From contig JACZWU010000001.1 in assembly GCA_022571985.1 (NCBI GenBank), positions 405,501 to 469,500 of the forward strand: a DNA stretch of 64,000 nucleotides, given 5' to 3'. Position 1 is the stretch's first letter. Every line of letters starts with the position of its first letter. This document shows positions 53,073-61,824 of this stretch, piece after piece. Source of the DNA: Candidatus Zixiibacteriota bacterium. Lineage in GTDB: Bacteria; Zixibacteria; MSB-5A5; GN15; FEB-12. Under the pieces are notes generated by a model. It had not been told where the DNA came from and did no database searches. It saw only the letters and a list, made by a program, of their open reading frames with translations. Position numbers and translations under genes: made by a program.

Positions 53073-53756
53073 ATGAAATTTTCAAAAGTCCTGTCAGCAC
53101 TATTGCTGACATTAATTATGACCGCTGCGGCTGGCAAAACAGCCGAAGTTAGCTTTGGTCTGTCTGCCGATCAGGACGGACTAAAAAGTTTTTATCTGTC
53201 AATCGGTGAGCATTATAAAGCTCCCGAAACAGAGATAATGATTGTCCGTAAACATAACATTCCTGACGACGAAATGCCGGTGGTCTTTTTTATCTCCCGC
53301 CATGGTGATGTTGACGCCAAATTAGTGGTGAAACTTCGCTCTGAAGGCAAATCATGGTTTGAAATCTCAGCTCATTTTGGACTCTCCCCCGAAGTCTACT
53401 ACGTTTCTTTTGACAGGGACCCGGGTCCCCCCTACGGTAAGGCCTGGGGGCATTATAAAGACAAAAAACGGAAAGACTGGCATAAGATTCACTTGAGCGA
53501 CGGCGATGTTGTCAATTTTGTGAATATTAAGTTTATGAGTGAGCGCTATGGCTATACTCCTGATGAAATCGTCAAGATGCGCGGCAAAAAGCAGGGCTTC
53601 GTAAACTTGAACGCTAAAGTGAAAAAACATAAACACGACAAACAGAAAAAAGCCAAACTTCAGGCGAACTCAAAAAAATCGGGTAAAACTGCACCCGCGA
53701 AAAATAAGTCTAAAGACAAAGACAAGAAAAAAGGTAAAGGTAAAGGGAACAAATAA
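53073..53756 (+). CDS. Secreted protein with a lysine-rich basic tail
   Basis: A 227-residue exported protein; signal peptide ~3-22 (LLLTLIMTAAAGKTA). The central ~150 residues are a compact domain of unknown family (MPVVFFISRHGDVDAKLVVKLR, WFEISAHFGLSPEVYYVSF, YGYTPDEIVKMRGK) repeated in spirit as two short helix-strand blocks. The last ~50 residues are almost only Lys, with Gly, Ser, Ala and Asp, ending GKGKGNK. Such tails bind nucleic acid, acidic polysaccharides or cell walls. GGAGG sits eight bases before the ATG. Followed by dispersed repeats and a terminator. Confidence 0.8.
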   Translation: MKFSKVLSALLLTLIMTAAAGKTAEVSFGLSADQDGLKSFYLSIGEHYKAPETEIMIVRKHNIPDDEMPVVFFISRHGDVDAKLVVKLRSEGKSWFEISAHFGLSPEVYYVSFDRDPGPPYGKAWGHYKDKKRKDWHKIHLSDGDVVNFVNIKFMSERYGYTPDEIVKMRGKKQGFVNLNAKVKKHKHDKQKKAKLQANSKKSGKTAPAKNKSKDKDKKKGKGKGNK

Positions 53757-53774
53757 AGACAAATTGTTCATGAA

Positions 53775-53851
53775 GGGGCAGACGGGGACACGCCATAGGC
53801 GGCCGCCCCGAAAAGGGGCAGATGAGAACACTCTATAGGCTGCCGCCCACG
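53775..53851. repeat. Two adjacent GGGGCAGA...GCCGCCC palindromic repeats
   Basis: Two copies in tandem: GGGGCAGACGGGGACACGCC...GGCGGCCGCCCC and GGGGCAGATGAGAACACTC...GGCTGCCGCCCAC. Second is diverged from the first. Same family as 52897. Confidence 0.8.
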
Positions 53852-53864
53852 AATTAATGGAAAT

Positions 53865-53893
53865 AAAAAAGGCCACCATATTGGTGGCCTTTT
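53865..53893. terminator. Bidirectional intrinsic terminator
   Basis: AAAAAAGGCCACCA, loop TAT, TGGTGGCCTTTTT. Lies between convergent genes at 53756 and 53919 and can serve both. Confidence 0.92.
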
Positions 53894-53918
53894 TATTATT
53901 CAGTAGTACTAAGTTTTA

Positions 53919-54527
53919 TTACTCACTGTCAATCAGAAGTCTGAAGGCCGGACGCAGCAAATAATTTTGGTCGGTGCTGATAACCGAAGTGGCAGCGTCA
54001 AATTCAATTGTTGCTGTCAAAGTTTCGCCACCTTCAATTACCACATCGAAACTCAGCTTAACACCTGTCTCTGTTCCACTGGGAACAGTCAGGGATTCAC
54101 TGGTGCCGTCAAAGACTATTTCGTTTACCTCAGCCAGAATTAGACGCAACATGGTGTAACGGCCGGGCTCTATAGCTACGGAGGTTAGCTCGACAGTAAC
54201 GCCGTCTACTAATTGTAAAAAGTCATAGGTTGCGTTCGGCTCTGCAACAGTAATCCAGCCGAGTGAATCATCAGCTTTTCTTAGTTCAACGGAAACCACT
54301 GTCAGATAGATATTCTCCGGTTCAATGCCTTCGGGTGGTGTGAAAACACCCTCCCCAAAGCTGGCAGTAGTGGCGTAGAGAATAAAGTTATCAGGGTCAA
54401 GCGTACCATCTGAGGGGTCTGTGGGTTGCGAAGTATTATTGCTGGTGAGAACATCTTCCCCCTTTTGACTGCAGCCGGCCACAACCAGCAGAGCCATCAG
54501 AGAAAATAAAAGCAGTATTGTTTTCAA
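53919..54527 (-). CDS. DUF4382-family lipoprotein
   Basis: A 202-residue lipoprotein; the lipobox is LLVVAGCSQ (Cys19). The mature part is a DUF4382-type beta-sandwich (YLTVVSVELRKADDSLGWITV, DFLQLVDG, GRYTMLRLILAEVNEIVFDGTS). Exact function unknown; family members are envelope-associated. Its 3' end is at a shared terminator. Confidence 0.9.
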   Translation of the reverse strand: MKTILLLFSLMALLVVAGCSQKGEDVLTSNNTSQPTDPSDGTLDPDNFILYATTASFGEGVFTPPEGIEPENIYLTVVSVELRKADDSLGWITVAEPNATYDFLQLVDGVTVELTSVAIEPGRYTMLRLILAEVNEIVFDGTSESLTVPSGTETGVKLSFDVVIEGGETLTATIEFDAATSVISTDQNYLLRPAFRLLIDSE

Positions 54528-54675
54528 GAATTCACCTCTTGATCTGAGTTATTTCTTAATAATTAAAATAGTGAAAAATTGAACTTAGTCAATGTCTAAT
54601 TTTTTATAATGACTCCAGACTCTTGATTTCTTTAACTAAGTGCAACTATTTCAAAAAAATTGAGTATGTAAATTT

Positions 54676-55374
54676 ATGCCGTCCCCTGTCTTAAAAGCAA
54701 CTGATCTCTGTCGTACTTTTCAGCGCGGCCCACAGGTTATTCAGGCAGTTAAAGATGTTAACCTCGAGATAGCAAAAGGAGAATTCGCAGGCCTGGTGGG
54801 TGCCTCAGGGTCAGGGAAATCTACTTTGCTGAATTTGCTGGCCGGGCTTGACAGCCCTACTTCCGGAGAAATCAAAGTAAACGGAACTTCCCTGGACAGC
54901 CTGACACGAAAGGAGTTGTCTTCTTATCGTGCCAATCAGATTGGGATGATTTTTCAGACATTCAATTTGTTACCACATAGAACAGCCTTAGAAAATGTTG
55001 AGATGGCTTTATACTTTACCGGTATAAGCAAAGCAGAACGTCGAAAGAAATCAATATCGGCGTTGGAGAGGTTAGGATTAGAAGATAGGCTTGACCATCT
55101 TCCCAATAGTTTGTCAGGTGGTGAGCAGCAAAGAGTTGCTGTGGCCAGAGCCGTGGTAAAAGAGCCGGAGATAATTTTTGCCGATGAACCAACCGGCAAC
55201 TTAGACAAAGATAATGCCCATCAGATTGTCGAATTACTGGCAGAACTCAATCGTAACAATTTAACGATAGTCCTGGTTACACATGATGAAAATCTGGCTG
55301 TCAAATATGCGGACAACATTTATCGTATGGACTTCGGATTGCTGGCCGCAAACGGCGGCAGGATTAGAGAATGA
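54676..55374 (+). CDS. ABC transporter ATP-binding protein (LolD/MacB type)
   Basis: A 232-residue ATPase: Walker A GASGSGKST (41-49), Q-loop IFQTFNLLPHRTALENVEM, signature LSGGEQQR, Walker B IIFADEPTGNLD, switch His in LVTHDENLA. The family drives lipoprotein release or efflux. It overlaps the permease gene by 4 bases (ATGA). No DNA-level ribosome site is evident. Confidence 0.96.
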   Translation: MPSPVLKATDLCRTFQRGPQVIQAVKDVNLEIAKGEFAGLVGASGSGKSTLLNLLAGLDSPTSGEIKVNGTSLDSLTRKELSSYRANQIGMIFQTFNLLPHRTALENVEMALYFTGISKAERRKKSISALERLGLEDRLDHLPNSLSGGEQQRVAVARAVVKEPEIIFADEPTGNLDKDNAHQIVELLAELNRNNLTIVLVTHDENLAVKYADNIYRMDFGLLAANGGRIRE

Positions 55375-56837
55375 GATATCAAGATGTCATAGACATTAGC
55401 CTGGGCAATTTATGGAGGATGAAGCTGCGCACATTGCTTACGCTGCTCGGCGTTATCATCGCTATCGGGGCGTTTGTTTCTATGCTATCTCTTGGCGCCG
55501 GGATGCAGGAGCAGGTTTCCCAGCAATTTGAAAAACTCGGCTTGTTCTTTACTATTCAAGTATATCCTGAACGGGATGTTGACGAAGAAGTTTCAGAAGA
55601 CAAACCTAAATCGCTTTTGAATGACAGCGCTCTTGTCAGGCTCTCGCAACTTCCCGGAGTGCAGCTTGCTTACCCTTTCGATGAATACCAAACGAAAACC
55701 ACCATAAATGACACAACTATTGATGTCAAAGCTCAGCCTCTTTCGGTTAGTGCACTTCACACTAAGCTGTTTTCGAGAATAGAAACAGGTCGTGTTTTTG
55801 ATTCAGACAGCGCCAAAGAAGTGATAGTCAACAAGGAATTTCTTGACATGCTTGATATCGAAAATGCAGATTCAATTTTAGGAACCAGCATTGTAGTTTC
55901 TATCGAAGTAGCTTCTTTTGACAGTGGCTTGGTGCATGTATTTAAGAGCGATGGCAAATTAATCTGGGACAGATTTAAGAATATCAAATTTGATTCTTTG
56001 GCAAACTCAGAATATCGAAGTAGAGTATTAACCCGCGAATTGGGTGGGGCAGCCGGTAGATTTATTGATGGTTATATGAACGCCCGAATTCCTGTATCCG
56101 ACACTCTGGTAATTACGGGGGTCCTGCACAATTCCAGGGGACGATCAAGGACCAGTTCAATTATAGTGCCCCTGGCCACTGGCAGAAAATTCAGCGCTGC
56201 CGGATTTTCAGGAGATATGACAAGCATACTGGGCGGAATCTCCAGCGGCTCTTTGTTTCAAGCGTCCTCTGACCGGATAACTTTGGAATACTCTAAAGTT
56301 ACTCTGAACATAGAGCCCGGAGTTGTGCACGGACCGATTCGGGATTCAATTAAAGCTATGGGATTCAGATCGTTTTCATACGCCGAAGAATTTGAAGAAA
56401 TACAAACGGTCTTCACTTATTTTAATATGGGTCTGGCGGTGATGGGCATGATCGCTCTGTTCGTTTCGTCCCTCGGCATTGTAAATACGATGCTGATGTC
56501 TATTACCGAGCGTCGTCGTGAAATAGGTATAATGAAATCTCTCGGCGCCGATGAATCAGAAATCAAAGTCTTATTTCTGGTCGAATCCGGCATAATTGGA
56601 ACGATTGGTTCCTTGCTGGGTATTTTATTGGGCTGGACTGTTAGCCGGGTAATATCAATGGTGGTTCAGGCTTATATGAAGGAGCAGGGTGCCGACCCGA
56701 TTGAACTTTTTTCACTGCCGCTCTGGCTGATAGGAGCCTCAATTGCGCTGGGCTTGGCAGTCAGTCTGATAGCAGGTTATCTGCCGGCAGCACGTGCCGC
56801 AAAAATCGATCCGGTGCAAGCGCTGCGATATGAATAA
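55371..56837 (+). CDS. ABC transporter permease (MacB/FtsX type)
   Basis: A 488-residue permease. First helix ~18-40 (LRTLLTLLGVIIAIGAFVSMLSLGAGM), then a large MacB_PCD-type periplasmic domain (~45-330), then three C-terminal helices of the FtsX domain (GLAVMGMIALFVSSLGIVNTMLMSITERRREIGIMKSLGA; later blocks to DPVQALRYE). Together with the ATPase it is a MacB/Lol-type exporter acting on periplasmic or membrane substrates. Substrate unknown; the next gene downstream (surface protein) is convergent, not co-transcribed. Confidence 0.95.
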   Translation: MRYQDVIDISLGNLWRMKLRTLLTLLGVIIAIGAFVSMLSLGAGMQEQVSQQFEKLGLFFTIQVYPERDVDEEVSEDKPKSLLNDSALVRLSQLPGVQLAYPFDEYQTKTTINDTTIDVKAQPLSVSALHTKLFSRIETGRVFDSDSAKEVIVNKEFLDMLDIENADSILGTSIVVSIEVASFDSGLVHVFKSDGKLIWDRFKNIKFDSLANSEYRSRVLTRELGGAAGRFIDGYMNARIPVSDTLVITGVLHNSRGRSRTSSIIVPLATGRKFSAAGFSGDMTSILGGISSGSLFQASSDRITLEYSKVTLNIEPGVVHGPIRDSIKAMGFRSFSYAEEFEEIQTVFTYFNMGLAVMGMIALFVSSLGIVNTMLMSITERRREIGIMKSLGADESEIKVLFLVESGIIGTIGSLLGILLGWTVSRVISMVVQAYMKEQGADPIELFSLPLWLIGASIALGLAVSLIAGYLPAARAAKIDPVQALRYE

Positions 56838-56840
56838 AGA

Positions 56841-56870
56841 AAAAAGCCCTCTTTGGTAAGAGGGCTTTTT
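56841..56870. terminator. Bidirectional intrinsic terminator
   Basis: AAAAAGCCCTCTT, loop TGGT, AAGAGGGCTTTTT. Between the convergent ABC permease and surface-protein genes. Confidence 0.94.
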
Positions 56871-56894
56871 ATTTAAGTGACTGCTTGATGTCGA

Positions 56895-58874
56895 TTAGTT
56901 ATTCGATGCTGCTTCTATCGTAATTGCTTCAGGTATCGGCAGTGGCTTTAACTTGCCCTGCTTGGCTGGTGCGGAATACTGCATTTGATCCAGAGCAGCT
57001 TTTTTCTCAGGGTGTGCATCAAGATGCTTGTTTTGCCGGACGTAGTCGATTCCCAATTCTTTCGGCATGCCGTAAACTTCGGGATGTGAATATAGACCAA
57101 TATCTTCTTCATCTTTTGGCACTTCTGTTAAAATTGGATTAGCAAGCGCGTAAGCATCTTTGCGGACGCCTGTCAGCTGCCAGCTTACTTCCATCCCCGG
57201 CTTTCCACCGGCAATTGAAAAAACATTATTTCTTACTTTTGATTCAATATAAACCGGAGCATAGCCGCCAATACAGGTAAGCTGATAACGGAAATTTTCG
57301 TTAAGCGCATCGAACCAGTCGGGAAGTGTTACTGTAGCAGATCCATTGGCGTTGAGAACTACCACGCCGTCATAAACGTTTTTCATTTCATCCGATTCGA
57401 CGAACGAATGCTGCAAGTATTTGTTCTCCGGGTCAAGCGGGTGGTCGATTCGGAAAGCACCGGCAGATTTAGTTAATGTACCCTGAATGTGACAATTGCC
57501 AATTGAGTAGACTCCATAGTTAATTCCCGCACCTGAGGCAGACCCTACAACACCGAATTTAGAGCCGGACTCTCCTGTAGCAAAGCCGATGACGCCGAAA
57601 CGAGAGCCTCCTCCGGTTCCTGACACATTTCCAGTAACACCATAATAGGAATAGCTTGAATCTGAAGAGACCCTGCCCCATACACCTCTAAAACCACCTT
57701 TAAATTCTCCACCGATCCCATACCATTCCTTCGGGACAGAGTAGCCGAGTACACCGGTCGCATCGTTAGTGCCTGTTCCATCGTAATGCCCATAAACAGC
57801 AGCTGCATTGATATTTAGCTTGTCGGTCGTAAACTCACCGCCGTAAAGACTGTCCGACTCGACATACAGCCCTTTGCCTCCGGTATAGTAGCCGGAAAAG
57901 CCGCTGCCCGCTTCGGACCTGATTGCGGTAGAGTTGTTTCCGGCGGTGTGAGCTATAATTGCATTACCTCCATCTAGTTGGTGACCGGCAAAAATACCCG
58001 TTGCCGTTCCTGCGGAAAATGTTTGAAAAGCAGTTCCACTACTATAAACAGTAGTTGCAGCGAGGGCGCTCGGTCTTAACCAAACGCCGGAGGTTTGACC
58101 CTTGTAAAACAAACCTCCTAAGCCACTGGTAGCCGATGTATCAGTGTTCACTCCGAAGATTGCAATATCAAGCGGACCTGTACCATTATTATGTGCTTCG
58201 AACGTTGTATTTGACAGCAACCCAGAGGTGCCACCGACTATCACTCTATCATTGACATCTACTGTTCTGACTAGTGAGCCGACATCCTCCCAGCCGTGAT
58301 TATGGCTTGATGGCGCAAAACCGGTTGAATTTACGCCGTCCAAAAGGCCGGCATTGTCCGCATAGGCGGCAGAATCTGCCAAAATGGCGAATTCAGCAAC
58401 TAAGGACAAGACCGAAAACCCCGAGGTGTCAGCATACCCGGCTGAGTCTGCATATCCTGCACTATCTGAATAACTTGCCTTATCTGCTGTAAGAGCGTGG
58501 AAAGCAAAGCTGGTAGTGGTAAATCGAATCCGGGGCAAAATCTCCGGGTCGGTATCTACTTGAATGCCCAGACTCAGTAATGTATCAGTTGCCCATTCAG
58601 CTGTCGGCAAGGGTGGCTGTGGTGGTTCACCCAGAGCGACGGAAAACGATCCGGCGGTAAAAGTGATAGTGATGAAGCCGGAATTCCAGATGTCAGTACC
58701 GGTATTGTCATAAATCGTAAATTTTACCGACTTGGTGCCCGAGTAGGGTGCACCAACGCTGCTCTTTAGGACACCCTGATAAGTTATTAACCGGGGAACG
58801 TCGGCCGAGGCCGTTGCTGCCAGAAAAATAAGAATACCAACAAAAATGACGGCAATTTGTGATTTTAAACGCAT
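56895..58874 (-). CDS. Exported tail-fibre-like surface protein
   Basis: A 659-residue exported protein; signal peptide to ~24 (LAATASADVP). An N-terminal beta domain (ITYQGVLKSSVGAPYSGTKSVKFTIYD, in parts, then GSFSVALGE) is followed by a short repeat ADSAGYADSAGYADTSG (~140-156), then repeated Gly-rich turns (GVLGYS, GVTGNVSG, GVIGFATGES, GVVGSASG, GVYSIG), each GVxG-like unit similar to phage tail-fibre or collar repeats. The C-terminus is a compact domain (FRIDHPLDPENKYLQHSFVES, then CIGGYAPVYIESK) resembling an end domain of such proteins. AGGAGG precedes the ATG at 58874. Role as surface appendage is inferred from pattern. Confidence 0.88.
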   Translation of the reverse strand: MRLKSQIAVIFVGILIFLAATASADVPRLITYQGVLKSSVGAPYSGTKSVKFTIYDNTGTDIWNSGFITITFTAGSFSVALGEPPQPPLPTAEWATDTLLSLGIQVDTDPEILPRIRFTTTSFAFHALTADKASYSDSAGYADSAGYADTSGFSVLSLVAEFAILADSAAYADNAGLLDGVNSTGFAPSSHNHGWEDVGSLVRTVDVNDRVIVGGTSGLLSNTTFEAHNNGTGPLDIAIFGVNTDTSATSGLGGLFYKGQTSGVWLRPSALAATTVYSSGTAFQTFSAGTATGIFAGHQLDGGNAIIAHTAGNNSTAIRSEAGSGFSGYYTGGKGLYVESDSLYGGEFTTDKLNINAAAVYGHYDGTGTNDATGVLGYSVPKEWYGIGGEFKGGFRGVWGRVSSDSSYSYYGVTGNVSGTGGGSRFGVIGFATGESGSKFGVVGSASGAGINYGVYSIGNCHIQGTLTKSAGAFRIDHPLDPENKYLQHSFVESDEMKNVYDGVVVLNANGSATVTLPDWFDALNENFRYQLTCIGGYAPVYIESKVRNNVFSIAGGKPGMEVSWQLTGVRKDAYALANPILTEVPKDEEDIGLYSHPEVYGMPKELGIDYVRQNKHLDAHPEKKAALDQMQYSAPAKQGKLKPLPIPEAITIEAASNN

Positions 58875-59102
58875 GGCAGTACCTCCTGCTGTGAAAGTCG
58901 GAATTTGATTCTGCCGACTTTCGGCTAAGTGATATTATTGATTTCTTTTTTCGGTAACGGGAATACCGACAGTTAGCTGCCCATATACCCATATCATCCT
59001 ACATCCGTTGATATAAGATAAATATAATTAGATTCGTCCAGAGGTCAATGATAATGTTGTACTTACAGATAGCTGTACAGGGAAACTTAACTAACAAATA
59101 GG

Positions 59103-59390
59103 TTAGCTGAGAGCCAGACTAAACGGTAGCAACTCGGCAGTAAAGATTTTGGCTTTAACAGCCGGATCGTCATTCATAATTTGTTGAGCTTCCTGTTCGG
59201 CCTCAGTTTCCAGTAGAGCAATTCCAAAACGGGCATCTTCGATTCTACCGGCAAATAGTACAACCTTTTCTGCGTGAAGTTGCTTTAGATATTCGAAGTG
59301 TTTCATAACTTCTGCGGACTCTTCAGGCGTTGCATTTTCAGCAAATCCGTCCCTGGGCGGGCAGTACATAATCAGGTAATGTCTGGACAT
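59103..59390 (-). CDS. YciI-family protein
   Basis: A 95-residue ferredoxin-like YciI-family protein: MSRHYLIMYCPPRDGF, the loop EYLKQLHAEKVVLFAGRIED, then FGIALLETEAEQEAQQIMNDDPAVKAKIF in pieces. The family is widespread with few known activities (one member has a dehalogenase-type role). No neighbour on the same strand. Confidence 0.9.
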   Translation of the reverse strand: MSRHYLIMYCPPRDGFAENATPEESAEVMKHFEYLKQLHAEKVVLFAGRIEDARFGIALLETEAEQEAQQIMNDDPAVKAKIFTAELLPFSLALS

Positions 59391-59615
59391 ATTCTGCCTC
59401 GTCTTGTTTTTGTCTAAGTAACAGGGTCTTAAGAAAGCATATCAATTGGTACGCCAAATATTTCGAAAAGTCTACCGATATGATTCGCAGGGCAGATTTT
59501 GCGTTAAACACTATTCATCGTATTAGCGTTATAAAATTGATTGGCGAATTTTCAAATATTCGCTTTATTAAAGGATAATTTAAGTTTCAAATAATTGATA
59601 CTCAAAAAGGCCGCT

Positions 59616-61769
59616 ATGAAAATTTCGATAAAACTGAACTCTTTTCTATTCTGCATCTTGATAATATTGGTGTTCTCAGTAATTTCAAATTCATCTTTAT
59701 TACCTCTTTCTGAAAAAAATAGCGCTTTTAATTCTGAAAACAGAAGTAGTTTGAACCTTCCTCACAGCGACAGCCTCATCGAGATATATGCCGAATGGAT
59801 AGGCACACCTCAATGGATGAGTGGCGTTGATAACGGCAGGGAAGCATTCGGGGGCTCTATTGCCAAGGGGTCTGACTTTTTTGGCAGTAATTTAGGAGCT
59901 GCTGACTACTTTCCGGTTGAAATTATATTTGATATAGATAGTAACAATTGGTCAAATGCACAGTTTTTCAGAAGAGATAAATTATACAAGTCTGTCGGTG
60001 TGGGTACTTTTCCCGGATCGGTCTGGGATGTAAGCGAGCCTGAAAATCCGCGCCGAATTAATGTCTGTATTGCCGAATTTTATGACGGTAGTGACACTCT
60101 GCCACCGGCAAATTTTAAATGGGACCCCGACAACAGCGCTCAGGGGAAATACGAATATCTTTTTATCATGGGCAGCGATTATGACAGCACCGGCCTAACC
60201 TATGCCGACAGTAATGTCCTGCTAAATGACATGGATAATCTTTATGCCTGGTGGCCAAGACTTGCCGACGGTCATACTTTTTTTGAAACCGATACCGCCA
60301 AATTAATAATCGGCACTTACATTGGCCTGCTGGCTACTCCTTTTGAAGACCTGGTTTATCTCAACTGGGTTTACCCGGGTCAAAATCCTGACAATTTCAA
60401 AATCTTCTGGGGTACAGATTCAATACCAGACCAGTTGCTGACAGAACTGGCGGGGGATATGCGGGACTTTGCTCATACTAATTTGCTGACAGAAATAGAT
60501 TATTACTATCAAGTCAGGTCGTATGACTCTCTTGATAACGAAGTGCTGGCAAGCCGCGTTAAACGTGCCCGAACCAGATATAATACACTGGATCTTTCCC
60601 TTTTTGGACAATGGAACGAACGTTCCGGCTACGGCGACATCTGGGGCTATACTGACAGCACCAATGGTAAAGAATATGCCTTAATATGTGCCAGAAGTGA
60701 AGGGCTGTACATTATTGACATAAACGACACGCCCTTTGTCGAAGTTAGCTTTGTCGAAGGCTGCGGCGACACCAAAGATGTCAAAACATATAGTCATTAT
60801 GCAGTAATTTTTCAAGAGAACTGCCCTACCATGATCGTGGACATTGCCGATGTTACCAACCCCCAAGTTGTTTCAACAATGTCCAGTGGTTGTCACAATG
60901 GACTGATTGACGGGCATTATGTTTATCAGATGGGCGGAAATCCCTCAGGGCTTGTAATATTTTCTATTTTAGACCCGGCCAATCCTGATTCTGTTAACAA
61001 TTATAGCATCTACAGCTACCATGACGCCGCTATCAGAAATGACACCCTGGCCGCCTGCATCATAAACGGCGGTGGTGTAGATATTTTGGATTTGACAGAC
61101 AAGAGCAATATACAATTGATCGGCCAGTTCAATTACACGAGTTCGGGAGCGCATAATGCGGCCTTCAGCGAAGATGGTAACTTTCTATTTATAGGTGATG
61201 AAATCGGCGGAGGAAGACACACCAGAGTCTTTGATATTTCCAACTTAAACAGTATTAACAAAGTGGCAGATATAATAGTCAACCCCAATACTGTTACTCA
61301 TAACAGTTATGTAAAAGACGGGCATCTCTTTATCGCGCACTATGTAGACGGCTTACGGGTCTGGAATGTAGAAGACCCGGCTGACCCCTACGAAACTGCC
61401 TTTTACGATACTCACTCGCAAACTCCGCTCGGGCCCTATGAAGGTGCCTGGGGTGTCTACCCCTATTTTGCATCGGGGAAAGTAATTGTCTCTGATATGC
61501 AAAACGGGCTTTTTGTATTCAATACTTCCGTACCGGGTGAAAGCTGCTGTATTGGCAACCGGGGCGACATAAACGGCGATGGTAATTCTATCATAACTGT
61601 ATTAGACATGACTTATCTGATTGACTTTATTTTCAGGGGCGGTCCGAAACCCTCCTGCGATGCAGCCAGCGATGTCAACGCTGACAATGATTTGGCCGAT
61701 GTCGTTGATTTGACATTCATAATTGACAGGATATTCAGGGGAGGCCAGTTGCCCAGCTCCTGTCCTTAA
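59616..61769 (+). CDS. Secreted LVIVD-repeat (choice-of-anchor B) protein with dockerin-like module
   Basis: A ~717-residue exported protein from the ATG at 59616 (AAAAGG nine bases upstream; the frame also extends to a TTG at 59595). Signal anchor ~5-23. Residues ~50-285 form an N-terminal module (GTPQWMSGVDNGREAFGGSI, WDVSEPENPRRINVC) shared with the next gene. A propeller of LVIVD-type repeats follows (GLYIIDINDTPFVEVSFVEG, MIVDIADVTNPQVVS, VDILDLTDKSNIQLIG, LRVWNVEDPADPYETAFYD), of the choice-of-anchor B type. The end is a double dockerin-like module (CCIGNRGDINGDG..., ending PSSCP). In this copy the first acidic loop is one residue longer. Confidence 0.93.
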   Translation: MKISIKLNSFLFCILIILVFSVISNSSLLPLSEKNSAFNSENRSSLNLPHSDSLIEIYAEWIGTPQWMSGVDNGREAFGGSIAKGSDFFGSNLGAADYFPVEIIFDIDSNNWSNAQFFRRDKLYKSVGVGTFPGSVWDVSEPENPRRINVCIAEFYDGSDTLPPANFKWDPDNSAQGKYEYLFIMGSDYDSTGLTYADSNVLLNDMDNLYAWWPRLADGHTFFETDTAKLIIGTYIGLLATPFEDLVYLNWVYPGQNPDNFKIFWGTDSIPDQLLTELAGDMRDFAHTNLLTEIDYYYQVRSYDSLDNEVLASRVKRARTRYNTLDLSLFGQWNERSGYGDIWGYTDSTNGKEYALICARSEGLYIIDINDTPFVEVSFVEGCGDTKDVKTYSHYAVIFQENCPTMIVDIADVTNPQVVSTMSSGCHNGLIDGHYVYQMGGNPSGLVIFSILDPANPDSVNNYSIYSYHDAAIRNDTLAACIINGGGVDILDLTDKSNIQLIGQFNYTSSGAHNAAFSEDGNFLFIGDEIGGGRHTRVFDISNLNSINKVADIIVNPNTVTHNSYVKDGHLFIAHYVDGLRVWNVEDPADPYETAFYDTHSQTPLGPYEGAWGVYPYFASGKVIVSDMQNGLFVFNTSVPGESCCIGNRGDINGDGNSIITVLDMTYLIDFIFRGGPKPSCDAASDVNADNDLADVVDLTFIIDRIFRGGQLPSSCP

Positions 61770-61824
61770 CAGCTATGAATCAGCTCGCATTTGAGCAATC
61801 TGTTTTCTGGCAATAGGAAGCATT

